From assembly GCA_010356995.1 (NCBI GenBank), contig ML996692.1, positions 755,933 through 819,932 on the forward strand: DNA of 64,000 nt, written 5' to 3'. A model generated the notes under the pieces. It had not been told where the DNA came from and did not search any database. It worked only from the letters and a program-made list of their open reading frames with translations. A program made the position numbers and the translations under genes. This DNA is from Trichodelitschia bisporula (lineage: Eukaryota; Ascomycota; Dothideomycetes; Phaeotrichales; Phaeotrichaceae). Shown piece by piece: positions 1-11,417 of the stretch. The number at the start of each line of letters is the position of its first letter. Position 1 is the stretch's first letter.

Positions 1-3000
1 AAGAAAGGCAAAGGCGGGAAGCCAGCGCCTGCGGCAAAGGTGGCTCAGCCTGAGAAGGATGAGGAGGAAGAGGAGCTGACTGCCGACGGGCGGGTGAAAA
101 CAAAGAAGGAAAAGGAAAAGGAGAAGAAGGAGAGAGAAAAGCAGCGCAAGAAGGAACAGGTATGCTGATTGCTGCCTACCGTTTGATTGCATGCTAACGA
201 TGTTGCAGGCCGCAAAAAAAAAGAGTGTTGTTCCCCCACCCGAAGCAAAGAAGGCTGAGCCAGCGAAGGTCGTCGAAGCAGAGCGACCGACCGCTGCCGC
301 CCAAACTGAGCTGGCGGCGGCTGGCGGCAAGAAGAAGAAGATCAATCCTGCACTTCTCGCACTTCAAAAGGCCCAGGAGGAGCGCAAGCGCCTCGAAGAG
401 GAGCAAGCTCGCCTGGAAGCTGAAGAGCGGGCACGGATCGAGGAAGAGGAGAAGCTTGCTACTGAGGAAGCTAAGCGCAGGGAGGAGGCTAAGCAGGCTA
501 AGAAGCTCAAGGAGAAACAAAAGATTGAGGAGATGAAGAAAGCGGGCACCTACAAGACCAAGGCCCAAAAGGAAGCCGAGGCCCGCCAGCAGGCCCGCCT
601 CAAACAGATGATGGAAGCTGGTGGTGTGGTGGTTGGTGGCTTGCAAGAAGATGCTGCGGACAAGAAGGCCAAGCCCACTTATGACCGGAAGAAGAAGGGC
701 AAGAAAACTGCCGGGGAGGCTCAGAAGGAGAAGGAGGAGGCTGACGCCGAGGAAGCACGTAAGAAATTGGAGGAACTGAAACTCGCCGAGGAGAAAGCAG
801 TGAAGGCCGAAGCTGAGGCTGCTGCTAAGGCTAAGGCTGAAGCTGAGAAGGCTAAGGCCGAAGATAGCGACGAACTTGAAGATTGGGAGGCTCAAGCAGA
901 CGCCGCAGAGGGAATCAAGGAAAGCTGGGACGCACTTTCCGAAGACGAAGAGCCCAAGCCTAAGCTGGCGTCGAAGGCAGCTGCCAGCGACAAAGACTCG
1001 ACTACGAAGACCAACGGCAAGACCAATGGTAAAAACGTATCTTCAGAGGAAGAATCCAGTTCCGAAGACGAGTCCTCAGAGGATGAGGATCAGACTGCTG
1101 CAAAGCGAGCTGTGGCAGCGCGGAAGGCCGAGGCTGCAGAGCGTCGGAGAAAGCAGCACGAGGAGGCCCTTGCGGCTAGGTCGAAAGACGACCTTCGTTC
1201 GCCAATCTGCTGTATTCTCGGTCACGTCGACACCGGGAAGACCAAACTCCTTGACAAGATTCGGCAGACCAATGTTCAGGAAGGTGAGGCCGGTGGTATC
1301 ACACAACAGATTGGCGCCACGTACTTCCCGGTGGAGGCCCTCAAGAAGAAGACCAATGTGGTCAACCAGGACGGCAAGTTCGAGTTCAGGGTTCCTGGCT
1401 TGTTGGTGATCGACACCCCTGGGCACGAGTCTTTCACAAACCTTCGGTCTCGTGGCTCCTCGCTGTGCAACATTGCCATCCTCGTTGTCGACATTATGCA
1501 TGGTCTCGAGCCCCAGACTCTCGAGTCCATGCGTCTTCTGAGAGATCGCAAGACTCCATTCATCGTCGCGCTCAACAAAATCGATCGTTTGTTCGGCTGG
1601 AAGAAGATCGATAACAATGGCTTCCGTGACAGTTTCGCCATGCAGACTAAGGGTTGCCAGAATGAGTTCCGTGACCGTCTCGACAAGATCAAGGTCGCGT
1701 TTGCCGAGCAGGGCTTCAACTCCGAGCTGTTTTACGAGAACAAGTCCATGGCTCGCTATGTCTCCTTAGTCCCTACATCCGCTCACACCGGCGAGGGTAT
1801 TCCTGACATGTTGAAGCTGCTCATTCAGCTCACTCAGGAACGTATGACGAACGCGCTTATGTACCTTTCCGAGGTTGAGGCTACCGTTCTCGAGGTAAAG
1901 GTCATTGAGGGTCTTGGCACGACTATTGACGTCATCCTTTCCAATGGTGTACTTCGCGAAGGCGACCGTATCGTTCTCTGTGGTCTGAATGGTGCCATTG
2001 CCACCAACATTCGAGCGCTTCTCACACCTGCGGAGATGAAGGAATTGCGGGTCAAGTCCGCATATGTCCACAACAAGCAAGTCAAGGCGGCCATTGGTGT
2101 CAAGATTGCTGCCGATGGACTTGACTCAGCCATTGCCGGATCCCGTCTGCTAGTTGTTGGCAAGGATGACGATGAAGAAGATCTGGAGGAGGAAGTCATG
2201 TCCGACTTGGAGAACCTCCTCCAGCGCATTTCGAAGTCTGGAAAGGGCGTCAGTGTGCAAGCTTCCACGCTTGGCTCGCTTGAAGCGCTTCTGGAGTTCC
2301 TGCGAGTGTCGAAGATTCCGGTTGCAAACATTTCCATCGGCCCTGTCTACAAGCGCGATATCATGCAGTGCGGTATCATGCTGGAAAAGGCCAAGGAGTA
2401 TGCGGTTATGCTCTGCTTCGACGTAAAGGTCGACAAGGAAGCTGCTGCGTATGCTCAAGAAGTTGGTGTCAAGATCTTTACAGCTGACATCATATACCAC
2501 CTGTTTGATGCCTTCACGAAGCACATGGAACAGATTGCAGAGCAAAAGAAGGAGGAGAGCAAGATGCACGCCGTGTTCCCTTGCGTCCTCCGGCCTGTTG
2601 CAGTCTTCAACAAGAAGGATCCAATTGTCATCGGCGTTGATGTCATTGAAGGCAACTTACGCCTCCTAACTCCCGTCTGTGCTATCAAGACTGGCCCTAA
2701 CGGTGTCAAGGAAATCATCGACATGGGTAGAGTGTAAGTCACATCTTCAGCAGTTGATGAGTCGTACTAACTTAGAAAAGTGTTTCTATCGAGCGTGACC
2801 ACAAGCAGATCCCGCTGTGCAAGAAGGGTCAGCCGAGCGTGGCGATCAAGATAGAGAGTCCGAACCAGCCCATGTACGGCCGTCATTTGGAAGAAAAGGA
2901 TCTGGTCTACTCGAAGATCTCCAGACAGAGCATCGACACCCTTAAGGAGTTCTACCGGACGGATGTGAGCATGGATGAGTGGAACCTGATTAGGAAGCTG

Positions 3001-3024
3001 AAGCCGATGTTCGACATTCCTTAG
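1..3024 (+). CDS. FUN12: Translation initiation factor eIF5B (5' partial)
   Basis: Ribosome-dependent GTPase that joins the 60S subunit to the 40S initiation complex in the cytoplasm. Exons are 1-159, 209-2733 and 2781-3024, with introns of 49 and 47 bp, giving 975 residues in the window; the start codon lies to the left of base 1. The N-terminal third is Lys/Glu/Ala-rich and low in complexity, as in all eukaryotic eIF5B proteins. The GTPase core follows: G1 GHVDTGKT at 1220-1243, a switch region with [10 protein letters not shown]3 DTPGHE from 1412 and G4 NKID at 1574-1585. The beta-barrel, IF2-specific and C-terminal parts follow to the TAG at 3022-3024. The last junction restores the GRVVSIE segment across the intron. 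Identification is firm; only the missing N-terminus is open. Confidence 0.97.
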
Positions 3025-3450
3025 GGGATGGCAAAGGTGGCATTCCGTAGTTGCGGGCCTCGACTCCTTCGTGATATGATAGGTAGCGGATATGTAGTAA
3101 TGAGCATGGCGTGGAGTTTTATGTAACTCAATCCGTCCCGAACAGGGGGATCAGAAAGGCGTGACTTGGTGAAACCCATGTGCTTTGACCACCCCTGGGG
3201 AGATTGCGGGGAACGGCGAGCCCCCAAGATTCTTGCCGACGTCCTGCTCCAAGTGGCTTGACCTACGTCTCCAAACCCTTTAGCAATCCACCATACCTTT
3301 TCTGTTTGCCAGTGGCATAGCTAGTTATCGGTTGTAACTACTTGACATGGCACTTCGCCGCTCCACAACACCATAGAAACCCACCGTCACTTTCACGGCA
3401 GCTCATCGTCCTCAACAGTACCCACATTGTGCAACATATACGCCGTCGCC
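3025..3450. other. Intergenic: eIF5B 3' flank and exo70 promoter
   Basis: 426 bp with no open frame of note. It must hold the eIF5B terminator and the Exo70 promoter, but no clear TATA box or polyadenylation signal stands out. Confidence 0.5.
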
Positions 3451-5481
3451 ATGGTCGCGCCACGCAAGGCCGCATTCGCGGAGGAGAGCGCTGAAGTGGA
3501 AGTGCTCTTCGCCAACATGGAGAAGCTCAAGGGCTTAACAAAGAAGATCCAAGGATCGCTGAACCGCCTGGAGACCTCGGGCAAAAGCGTCGAGGAGGCA
3601 ATTGGACCGATCTATGGAAACACTCGGAGGCTACAAATCACGAACTCCAGTATGGCGCACGCCGTGCGAAAAGTGACAGGGCTGACGGCTGAGTAGACAT
3701 CGACAAGGTCATAGATGTCATTGAGCGACTGCGTGCGCCGCTGGATCAGAGTAATAACGAGGAGCGCATCATTCGGTCGGAGTATGTACTCTCAAACTTT
3801 ACCTCTTAGCATTGACTAATAGCATCCCCAAGTCCTAGGAGCACGGGTATCTCTGAATACATATCCTCACTGGATCGCGCAACTCGAGCTCTCGCTGGCC
3901 TGCGGTCCTCGAACTTGAAGTCGAACCAAGCCGCAATGAGTGAACTCTCCAGTTTGCTGAGGTTCGGCGCAAAGCAACTCGAAGACATTTTCCGAGAGAT
4001 TCTACGGGAGGATGCACGGCCGCTTGAACCGCTCCACTACATTACCAAGCGTAAGCTCACCGCTGTCATTTGGTCCGCGGCTTACAAGTACAGAAAAGCC
4101 ATTCCCCCCCATTCCTGAAGACAAAGTCTCTCGTCTCCGGCTGATACAGTCCCACATCGTCGCATCTATGGCTCAAACCTCCCAGTCACCGGAATATCCC
4201 ACAAACAAGGCTTATACCGAGATCAGAGGCGATTACCTCGCAGGTTGCTTACGCAATCTCGCGGCTGCGTGCCTTTCAACGGCGAGGAAGACGAATGCGG
4301 ATGCCATCTACAAGCCGGGTACAAATGGTATTGCAACATATTCCGTGGCGTTGGAGGGTTTGGCATACGCTGAGTACGACAGCCTGTGTCCCATCTTCTC
4401 CCGAGACGACTGGGCCCGAGTATGCACGGCTACGTTCCGAAATGCCTTAAACGAATTCGGGAAAACGCTCCGCGATCTGAATATCCACATCCAGAACAAT
4501 CTTTTGACGGACTGCTTCCTGGCGTTTGAGATTATTGACGTAGTCACGAACCTCACCTCGCGTCTTGATAAGCGCATAGGGGAGCTAAAGCAGCCCATCA
4601 CCGATGTGCTTAAACCGATACGCGAAACCGCAAAGCAATCGTTACCTCGGATGCTCGAAGACACCAGAGGTCGAGTTCAGGCGCTGGTTGGGCTGCCCAA
4701 TGACGGTTCCGCAGTACCTGTCACCACCGAGGTCATGGCGAGACTGCAAGCCTTGACAACGTATCTGCGACCGCTATCATCTGTCATGACATCCATGGGC
4801 GATGGTGGATGGTCTGTCATATCACCAGCGGCATCTACAACATCTCTACCCAGCACGCGCTCCTTTGACGTGGGAGCCGACGGTAACGAGCTTTTCGCGC
4901 ACTACGCCAGCGACATGCTTGAAGCCCTGATAACCTCCCTTGACGGCAGATCACGCCTGCTGCTCAAAACGGGTAACGTCCAAGGGATATTTATGGCGAA
5001 CAACATTGCGATAATCGATCGTATGATCCGCTCATCAGATCTCCAACCTCTCCTGGCGGGGCTTGCGCCGAAGATCGAACAGTGGCGGAAGAAGGCCGTG
5101 GCCAAAACGCTTGAGGCGTGGCGCGAACCCTCTGGACATCTGCTGGATGTGCAGTACACAAACCGGAACACGCGGCCGGCGTCTGGGGGCGGGCCCATCG
5201 ACTCCATGTCGGTGGTCAAGTCCCTAGGGTCAAAGGAGAAAGACGCGATCAAGGAAAAGTTCAAGAACTTCAATACCAGCTTCGACGACCTCGTCGCTCG
5301 GCATCGCAGCTACAGGATGGAAAAAGAGGTGCGATCGCAGCTCGCAAGAGACATTCAGGCGATTATTGAGCCGCTCTACGGGCGGTTCTGGGACAGGTAT
5401 CATGAGATTGATAAGGGCAAGGGGAAGTACGTCAGGTACGACAAGGGGCAGCTTGCAGCGACACTGGCGAGCTTGGGATAA
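3451..5481 (+). CDS. EXO70: Exocyst complex component Exo70
   Basis: Subunit of the exocyst, which tethers secretory vesicles to the plasma membrane; Exo70 binds Rho GTPases and phosphoinositides at growth sites such as hyphal tips. Exons are 3451-3649, 3697-3781, 3839-4050 and 4094-5481, giving 627 aa, the usual length. The ATG at 3451 has a good context and begins [20 protein letters not shown], the conserved fungal Exo70 start. The first junction gives TNSNIDKV and the second RSESTGI. The third intron is only 43 bp and gives [14 protein letters not shown]; this acceptor is the least certain. Residues from about 250 to the end match the Exo70 C-terminal helical domain, ending in a basic segment around [13 protein letters not shown] that fits membrane binding. 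Confidence 0.95.
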
Positions 5482-7398
5482 AGGGAGGGCATAGGGCGTT
5501 CGGGTATCGGTAGCAAGTGTTGGATACCCCTTTGTAACATTCATGGGATGCTCTACTAGTTGATTTGGACAGGGCACGGGTCGGAGACAGATCGTGATAC
5601 AATAATAAGATTCCGTGGGTATGCACATCGGTTTGCATGTCGCACCTGCGTGTAGCCAGTGCGGTCCTACGGTATGAACACACAATGTAGACGTATGACA
5701 GGATTTGCGCCGCAGTGTTCTCCACCCAGTGCTCCAGCAGACGTCAAAGTTAAAAAGCAATGGCCCGTCTTTGCTCGTCAAGCCACCAACGAGACGTTGA
5801 CCACCTCCCTTCGCCCAACCACTCCAGGTGTGTTCCCCAGAGTCCGGTACTTCTTAAGTGCCGTGCCGAGACATAGCGCAGATCTCTGGGGTTGAGGCGC
5901 AGGCTATGATTGGAGCCTTGTCACGTGATAGGGGTAAAAGAATGGGCGCACATGAGCACAAGCCCAAAACGCCTCCACACTTCTTTTGCACCTGGTAGAT
6001 TTTGCTACCGTACACAGCAGGAGATACATCTTTTTAGCTTGGTGAAGGGGTAAATGTGGCATTTCTGGGACTACTCTCGAACAAGCGAGTTTTGCGGGTG
6101 GGGACTCAGGGAGTGTAAACACTGTCATAGTGAAAAACAAGCTAGTTGTCGACTTGAGATATGGACTCGATGGAGGAGGTCAAATCAAACTCAACTTTTT
6201 CAGTCCCCGGCTGGATAATCATCGGTCCGAGGACTACTCCTAGCCCGTTTGCCGTATTCTAATGAGTTTTCAAACGGCGGAAGGCATGAGGTTTAACCTT
6301 ATAAGCTCTCTAAAGTGTTTTGATATCCCGGGAAGGGTTTGTGATCTGTTTTGGTTTGTCCGTCTTGGGTCATCATAGCCTAGCACCTTGCGGATCTTAG
6401 CATGATGCTTCTCATGTCCTTCCACTCTGCAGTCCCTAACAACGGCCACGCATGGATAAGAGGAATTGGATTTTGGGGAAGGGAGAGCGAGAGACGGAAC
6501 TGTGTCATGATAAGCAGCTCAGCCTGGAAGTAGGCCAGGAGGGACCAAATCATCTCGTATTGCTTGAAGGATCGAATGGGGAACTTGACGTGACTTCAGG
6601 TACATGTGGAAAGGAATGACGCAAGTAGCTCGCAGAAGGTTCAACCGGACTCCGCTCTGCAGGGCACGATGATAGGGGCGGGAAATCCCATCGTGTATGT
6701 GATCGATACATTGCGCTACGTCAATGGGGAACCATGTGAGCTGATTTTGTGGTACACACTTGTCCTCGCCATGCGATTGCCTCGCGGCGACGTTGAGATA
6801 GTGTGAAGATACCCGGTCTAATCCGTACTTACGATACAAACCGTGATCGCCCTTAAGCATCTTCGAGTTAGCCTCAGGCACAGAAAAAAAAAAGCCAAGC
6901 CTCTCCCGTAAAGCTGTCGAACCACTAACAAGCGCGGAGCTTTAACCAGCACAGACGGCCTAGGCCCCTTTCGGAATCTCTCACCCCCCGGGCCCGACCC
7001 CTTCTCAATCATCTCCTGGCCACCCTTTCTCAGATCTGTTCATTCAACACCCCATCCGCTGCAAAGAATATCCCACCTGGGAATTCTCCAAGCACTTCGT
7101 ACGCGTCGCTTTTCACGATTCGCATCAATCACGGAATCATCCATACGCCCGTCAAGGTGAGCAGTTATCCCGGCTGCGTCTTGTTCAACGTGCACGTTCT
7201 CCTGAAACCCGCGCCCCAAGGAGCCACTTCGCCCTCCGCACCTCCTAGTCGCATCTTCCCCATCAAACAATTTCTTAACCCTCTCCGCACCTGTGTTCAA
7301 TCCAACACGACACGCAATCGCTGACATTGTCTGCCTTCACAGAGATCCGCTCCTTTTGATCTTGCTAGATAGCGCCTGATTCTCTGGCAGCCGTCACC
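5482..7398. other. Intergenic, 1.9 kb, no gene seen
   Basis: Only short unsupported open frames occur on either strand. The stretch contains a CACGTG palindrome at 5932-5937 and a run of ten A at 6884-6893. The right part, about 7000-7398, is pyrimidine-rich and probably forms the septin promoter and 5' leader. Confidence 0.5.
5932..5937. promoter_or_regulatory. CACGTG E-box-like palindrome
   Basis: CACGTG is the core site of fungal bHLH regulators. It lies 1.46 kb upstream of the septin start and 450 bp downstream of Exo70, so its target, if any, is unclear. Confidence 0.2.
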
Positions 7399-9120
7399 AT
7401 GGGTAAGTCCAGCCTCCCCACGCAGTGCGAACACGTCGAGAAGTTGGCGGCGCCATGCATTTCATCTGCTTGTCGTCACCAATATTGCAATTGCATCTCG
7501 CATCGATTCCCACTACCGTGGAGATGCGTTTGTATGCATTTGCGCTTTTGGTTCCGTCGTTTTCCCGCGCGTCCGAACGTCTTGACGTCCTGGAGCACGC
7601 GCTAACAGTTTTTCGTATCAGCATCAACCAACGGTGCACCGCCATCCAGACCTTCTCCGGCACCTACGAGCCCGACTCTGTCTAATGGCAAATCTTCCCT
7701 TTCCCATCGCGAGCCGAACGGTATAATAACAGATGAAGTAGGAGCGTTGCCTCAGACTGTCGCTTCGAAGGACCCCAAGGCTGCGGCCCTGGCTGCCAAC
7801 GACCTGCGGAACATTGTTCGGAGGAAGCTCACTGGATACGTCGGTTTTGCGAATCTGCCAAACCAATGGCACCGCAAGAGTGTCCGGAAGGGCTTCAACT
7901 TCAACGTGATGGTTGTCGGTATGTCTGCACCATGAGATCTGCAGCTGGGAAGCTAATCGCATCACAGGTGAATCTGGCCTCGGCAAGTCCACTCTCATCA
8001 ACACCCTGTTCAACACCTCGCTCTACCCGCCCAAGGAGCGCAAGCCCCCTAGCCTCGACATCATTCCCAAGACCGTCTCGGTCGAGTCCATCAGCGCCGA
8101 TATCGAGGAGAACGGCGTTCGCCTGCGGTTGACGGTGGTCGACACGCCGGGCTTCGGGGACTTCGTGAATAATGATGCGTCGTGGGGACCTATCGTTGAG
8201 AACATCGAGTCGCGCTTCGACGCCTACCTTGATGCCGAGAACAAGGTTAACCGCATGAACATTGTGGATAACCGCATACATGCGTGTGTCTACTTCATCC
8301 AGCCCACTGGCCACTCTCTGAAGCCTCTGGATGTTGAGGTGATGCGCCGTCTGCACACGAAGGTCAACCTCATACCCGTCATCGCCAAGGCTGATACGCT
8401 CACGGATGAGGAAGTGATTGCTTTCAAGCAACGTGTAAGTTTTTACGCCTTGTACATGGGATCAGTTCTAACGCCCTGCAGATCCTTGCGGACATCCAAT
8501 ACCATAACATTCACATCTTCGAGGGCCCGCGTTATGAACTTGACGACGAGGAGACGATTGCGGAGAACAGCGAGATCATGTCCAAGGTGCCGTTCGCCGT
8601 GGTTGGCGCGAACACGGAGGTCACGACTGCAGACGGCCGCAAAGTTCGCGGACGTAGCTACCCTTGGGGTGTCATTGAGGTCGACAACGAGGAGCATTGC
8701 GACTTCGTCAAGCTCCGCCAGATGCTCATCCGCACCCACATGGAGGAGCTCAAGGAGAACACCAACAATGTGCTGTACGAGAACTACCGTTCCGACAAGC
8801 TCACGGCCATGGGTGTCGCCCAGGACCCCAGTGTCTTCAAGGAGGTCAACCCGGCTGTCAAGCAGGAGGAGGAGCGGTCGCTGCACGAGCAGAAGCTCGC
8901 GAAGATGGAGGCGGAGATGAAGATGGTCTTCCAGCAAAAGGTCGCCGAAAAGGAGGCCAAGCTCCGGCAAAGCGAAGAGGAGCTCTACGCTCGACACAAG
9001 GAGATGAGAGATCAGCTCGAGCGGCAACGGTCGGATCTCGAGGAGAAAAAGTCGCGGATCGAGAGCGGGCGGCCATTCGAGGAGAAAAAGCAGCGGAAAG
9101 GCTTCTCTCTTCGGAACTAG
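7399..9120 (+). CDS. CDC3: Septin, Cdc3/AspB class
   Basis: GTP-binding cytoskeletal protein that assembles into hetero-oligomeric filaments and rings at septa, branch points and hyphal tips. Exons are 7399-7402, 7622-7918, 7968-8434 and 8482-9120, giving 468 aa. Exon 1 holds only the ATG plus one G, followed by a 219-bp first intron (donor GTAAGT, branch GCTAAC), so the protein starts MASTNG. The segment just before the P-loop, [20 protein letters not shown], is typical of the Cdc3 group and provides the polybasic membrane-binding region. The P-loop GESGLGKST is at residues 101-109, followed by G3 DTPGFGD, G4 AKAD and the septin unique element. The tail from about residue 380 is a Glu/Lys-rich coiled coil. 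A one-codon first exon is easily missed by gene finders. Confidence 0.95.
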
Positions 9121-10397
9121 GCGCGCGGCAGTTGGCGTGCTATGACCCACGGCTCAAACGTTCTTTTTACTTCTCCCTTCTGGCACCGAGAGCCCTTCTG
9201 TCACCCCTAAGGGTATTGGAGCACGTCGTTTTTAATGCAAATATTCCTCCGACGGGGCACAGGGTGTTTTGGGGGCTAATACAATGAGTAGCAATCGGTG
9301 CAGCAGTGGGGGTCTTTCTCTTGCGTTGCGTTTCTCGGCCCGGAACCAATTGGTTTAGTGCTTGACTTGTTCTGTCGTTTGATCAATCGATACCTCTAGC
9401 ATCTAGCACTCCTTCACTCCCCCCGTCCCTCTCTCCTTGTTCTCCTTGTTTGCGGAGGTGTGGTGGTCTTCGCGCTTGCTGTCTTGTACACGAGATACAC
9501 AGTCGGTGGGAACAGATTGCTTCAAAACTATGTACTTTTTAGGTCAAAAGCCTGCGTAGTAAAACATCTCTTTGTGCGTTTGTTTCCTTCGTATGTAGTA
9601 CGGAATGGCGAACTCGGTGTGCTCTTGCTTCATTGCGATGAGTTGATGGTGTGGGTGTTGCTGTGACCACTGTATGACTGGTGCTCTAACATGTCCGTTG
9701 TTTGATGCTTTGCAAAAACGGAATCACTCACCACATGTTCAGCACCCCCATATCTCTAGTCAAACATTGTTCTGGCTGTAAGAAGAGGCTTCAGAAATAT
9801 ATCGGAAAGCTAAGGTTATCATGATGATAGAAGGCTGGGAGGCTTTCCGGCCATTTTGTGGACTTGGCGGGTAGAATCATCCAGGTCCTTGTCGGACGGT
9901 TGGGGGTGGTGGGTGAATGTTTTTGGCGCGGGCAAGCTTGTCAACGTCACCTTCAACCCTCGTGCTTCCTTGATTGCCCATCAGTCCGCCCGGCTACTTC
10001 TTTACCTTTCGCACGCACACATCCACTGTGCTCGATATCTATTCAATTACTGCTGCTGCTGAACAGTGACGCCCTGCCAGACTCCTTCGTAAGTGCTGAC
10101 GCTGTTTCCGGTTGAATCATGGAAAAGGCCACTAGGATCAGTGCTAACAAAGTGCGCCTCGTGCAGTCAAGCTTCCTCGCCCTTCGTCATTTTCACTCCA
10201 CCAGCCACCACAACGTTTCCGCTGCCAGAGTGTCCTTCCCACCACACCTTTCCATCAATACTCCCATCTTGATATCATCCCTCCAAACTTAGGCCAGACA
10301 GCAACCCGAGTTAGAGGTCTTCACCTGGGCGCTTGACTCCCGGGCTTTGCAGCGAAACTACACACAACTTCCCCATCACACGACAAGAGCATCTGCA
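9121..10397. other. Intergenic between septin and Pom33-like gene
   Basis: 1.28 kb with no supported gene. It includes T-rich septin 3' flank at about 9160-9480 and, near the right end, a likely leader intron of the next gene. Open frames of 68-85 codons at 9460-9666 and 9856-10115 show no recognisable family. Confidence 0.5.
10089..10166 (+). other. Probable 5'-UTR intron of the Pom33-like gene
   Basis: Donor GTAAGT at 10089, a GCTAAC branch-like motif at 10143-10148 and acceptor GTGCAG ending at 10166 bound a 78-bp segment 230 bp upstream of the ATG. All three signals match introns elsewhere in the window. It is inferred from signals only; no coding frame constrains it. Confidence 0.45.
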
Positions 10398-11417
10398 ATG
10401 GCTGGCCCTCCTCCCGGCAACCTGAGCCTTCAGGAACGCTTGATGCGGATTGCGCAGACTCTGCAGTTTGCCTGGTTCGTTGGCCACGTCGCCGTCCTTG
10501 TGGCTACGCTGAAGTACATCTTCAACTTCGTTACCTTCTCCTACAACACTCGGGGCGCTCGGTTTTCATACCGTACGGCCTTCTTGTTCGCAACTATCAC
10601 CTATGGGATTGTCGTGTACAAGGGCTATCGTGCGCGCCTTCGGCAGAACCGGTCGACGGGCTTCTTCGCCCTGATTGGGGATGAGAATGTTCAGTACCTC
10701 AGTAAGTACCTCCGTAGTCAGCGATGCACTCATCGACAGCATCGTGGCGTCGCCTATTTTGCCGAAAGCTTCTCTAATACTGATTTGTGTTTAGTCATGG
10801 CGTTCATCTGGCTCTTCTCTCCGGTTAAGGTGTCCCTCGCCGTTTTGCCCTTTTCAGTCTACTCGGTGTTCCATGTTGCGACCTACACCCGTGCCAACCT
10901 GCTTCCGGCCCTTCAAGGCCCTCAGCCCGCTGGTCCTGACGGCCGCCCAAAGTCGACCGGACTTCACCAGACCATTGGCGACTTTGTCAAAGAATACTAT
11001 GACCAGTCCATGTTCCTGGTTGCCCTTCTCGAGATTAGCCTCTGGGTCCGCATCTTGATATCGGTGATCTTCTTCCGCCGCGGCTCGTGGATCCTGTTTG
11101 CGCTCTACACTGCCTTCATTCGCGCGCGCTTCTCGCAGAGCCCCTTCGTTCAGAGCGGGGTTTCGCAGCTTGTGTCTCGGGTTGATGCCATAGCTGCAAA
11201 CCAGCAAGCGCCTCCCCAAGTGCGGGCGGCTTGGGAGACGATCAAGGGCTTTGGTCGTCAGGCTACCGAAGCCACAGACCTTTCGCGGTATGCTGGCGGT
11301 AAGCTCTCCGGCGGAAACCCCAGCGGTCCTAGCGGCTCAGCTGGCACGTCCAGCAGCGCTAGTGGCCTTAACACCTCAACGAGCTCGAACACTTTCGGTC
11401 AGAGGAAGAGCCAGTGA
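10398..11417 (+). CDS. POM33: Pom33/Tts1/TMEM33-family membrane protein
   Basis: Multi-pass protein of the ER and nuclear envelope; family members (yeast Pom33/Per33, fission yeast Tts1, animal TMEM33) shape tubular ER and help distribute nuclear pores. Exons are 10398-10701 and 10795-11417, giving 308 aa. The first exon has the conserved LQERLMRIAQTLQFAWFVGH start and a second hydrophobic segment. After the intron come further membrane segments (MAFIWLFSP, then VRILISVIFF and ILFALYTAFIRARF), and an amphipathic helix-like part with VSRVDAIAANQQAPPQVR. The C-terminal 50 residues are Ser/Gly-rich and disordered. The 93-bp intron is a multiple of three and has no in-frame stop. Family assignment is good; which paralogue is less certain. 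Confidence 0.85.
   Translation: MAGPPPGNLSLQERLMRIAQTLQFAWFVGHVAVLVATLKYIFNFVTFSYNTRGARFSYRTAFLFATITYGIVVYKGYRARLRQNRSTGFFALIGDENVQYLSKYLRSQRCTHRQHRGVAYFAESFSNTDLCLVMAFIWLFSPVKVSLAVLPFSVYSVFHVATYTRANLLPALQGPQPAGPDGRPKSTGLHQTIGDFVKEYYDQSMFLVALLEISLWVRILISVIFFRRGSWILFALYTAFIRARFSQSPFVQSGVSQLVSRVDAIAANQQAPPQVRAAWETIKGFGRQATEATDLSRYAGGKLSGGNPSGPSGSAGTSSSASGLNTSTSSNTFGQRKSQ

Noticed and set aside
194-895. 233-codon Leu/Ser/Phe-rich minus-strand frame that looks like a membrane protein
   Set aside because: It is the reverse reading of the Lys/Glu-rich low-complexity part of eIF5B, which always yields Leu/Phe/Ser.
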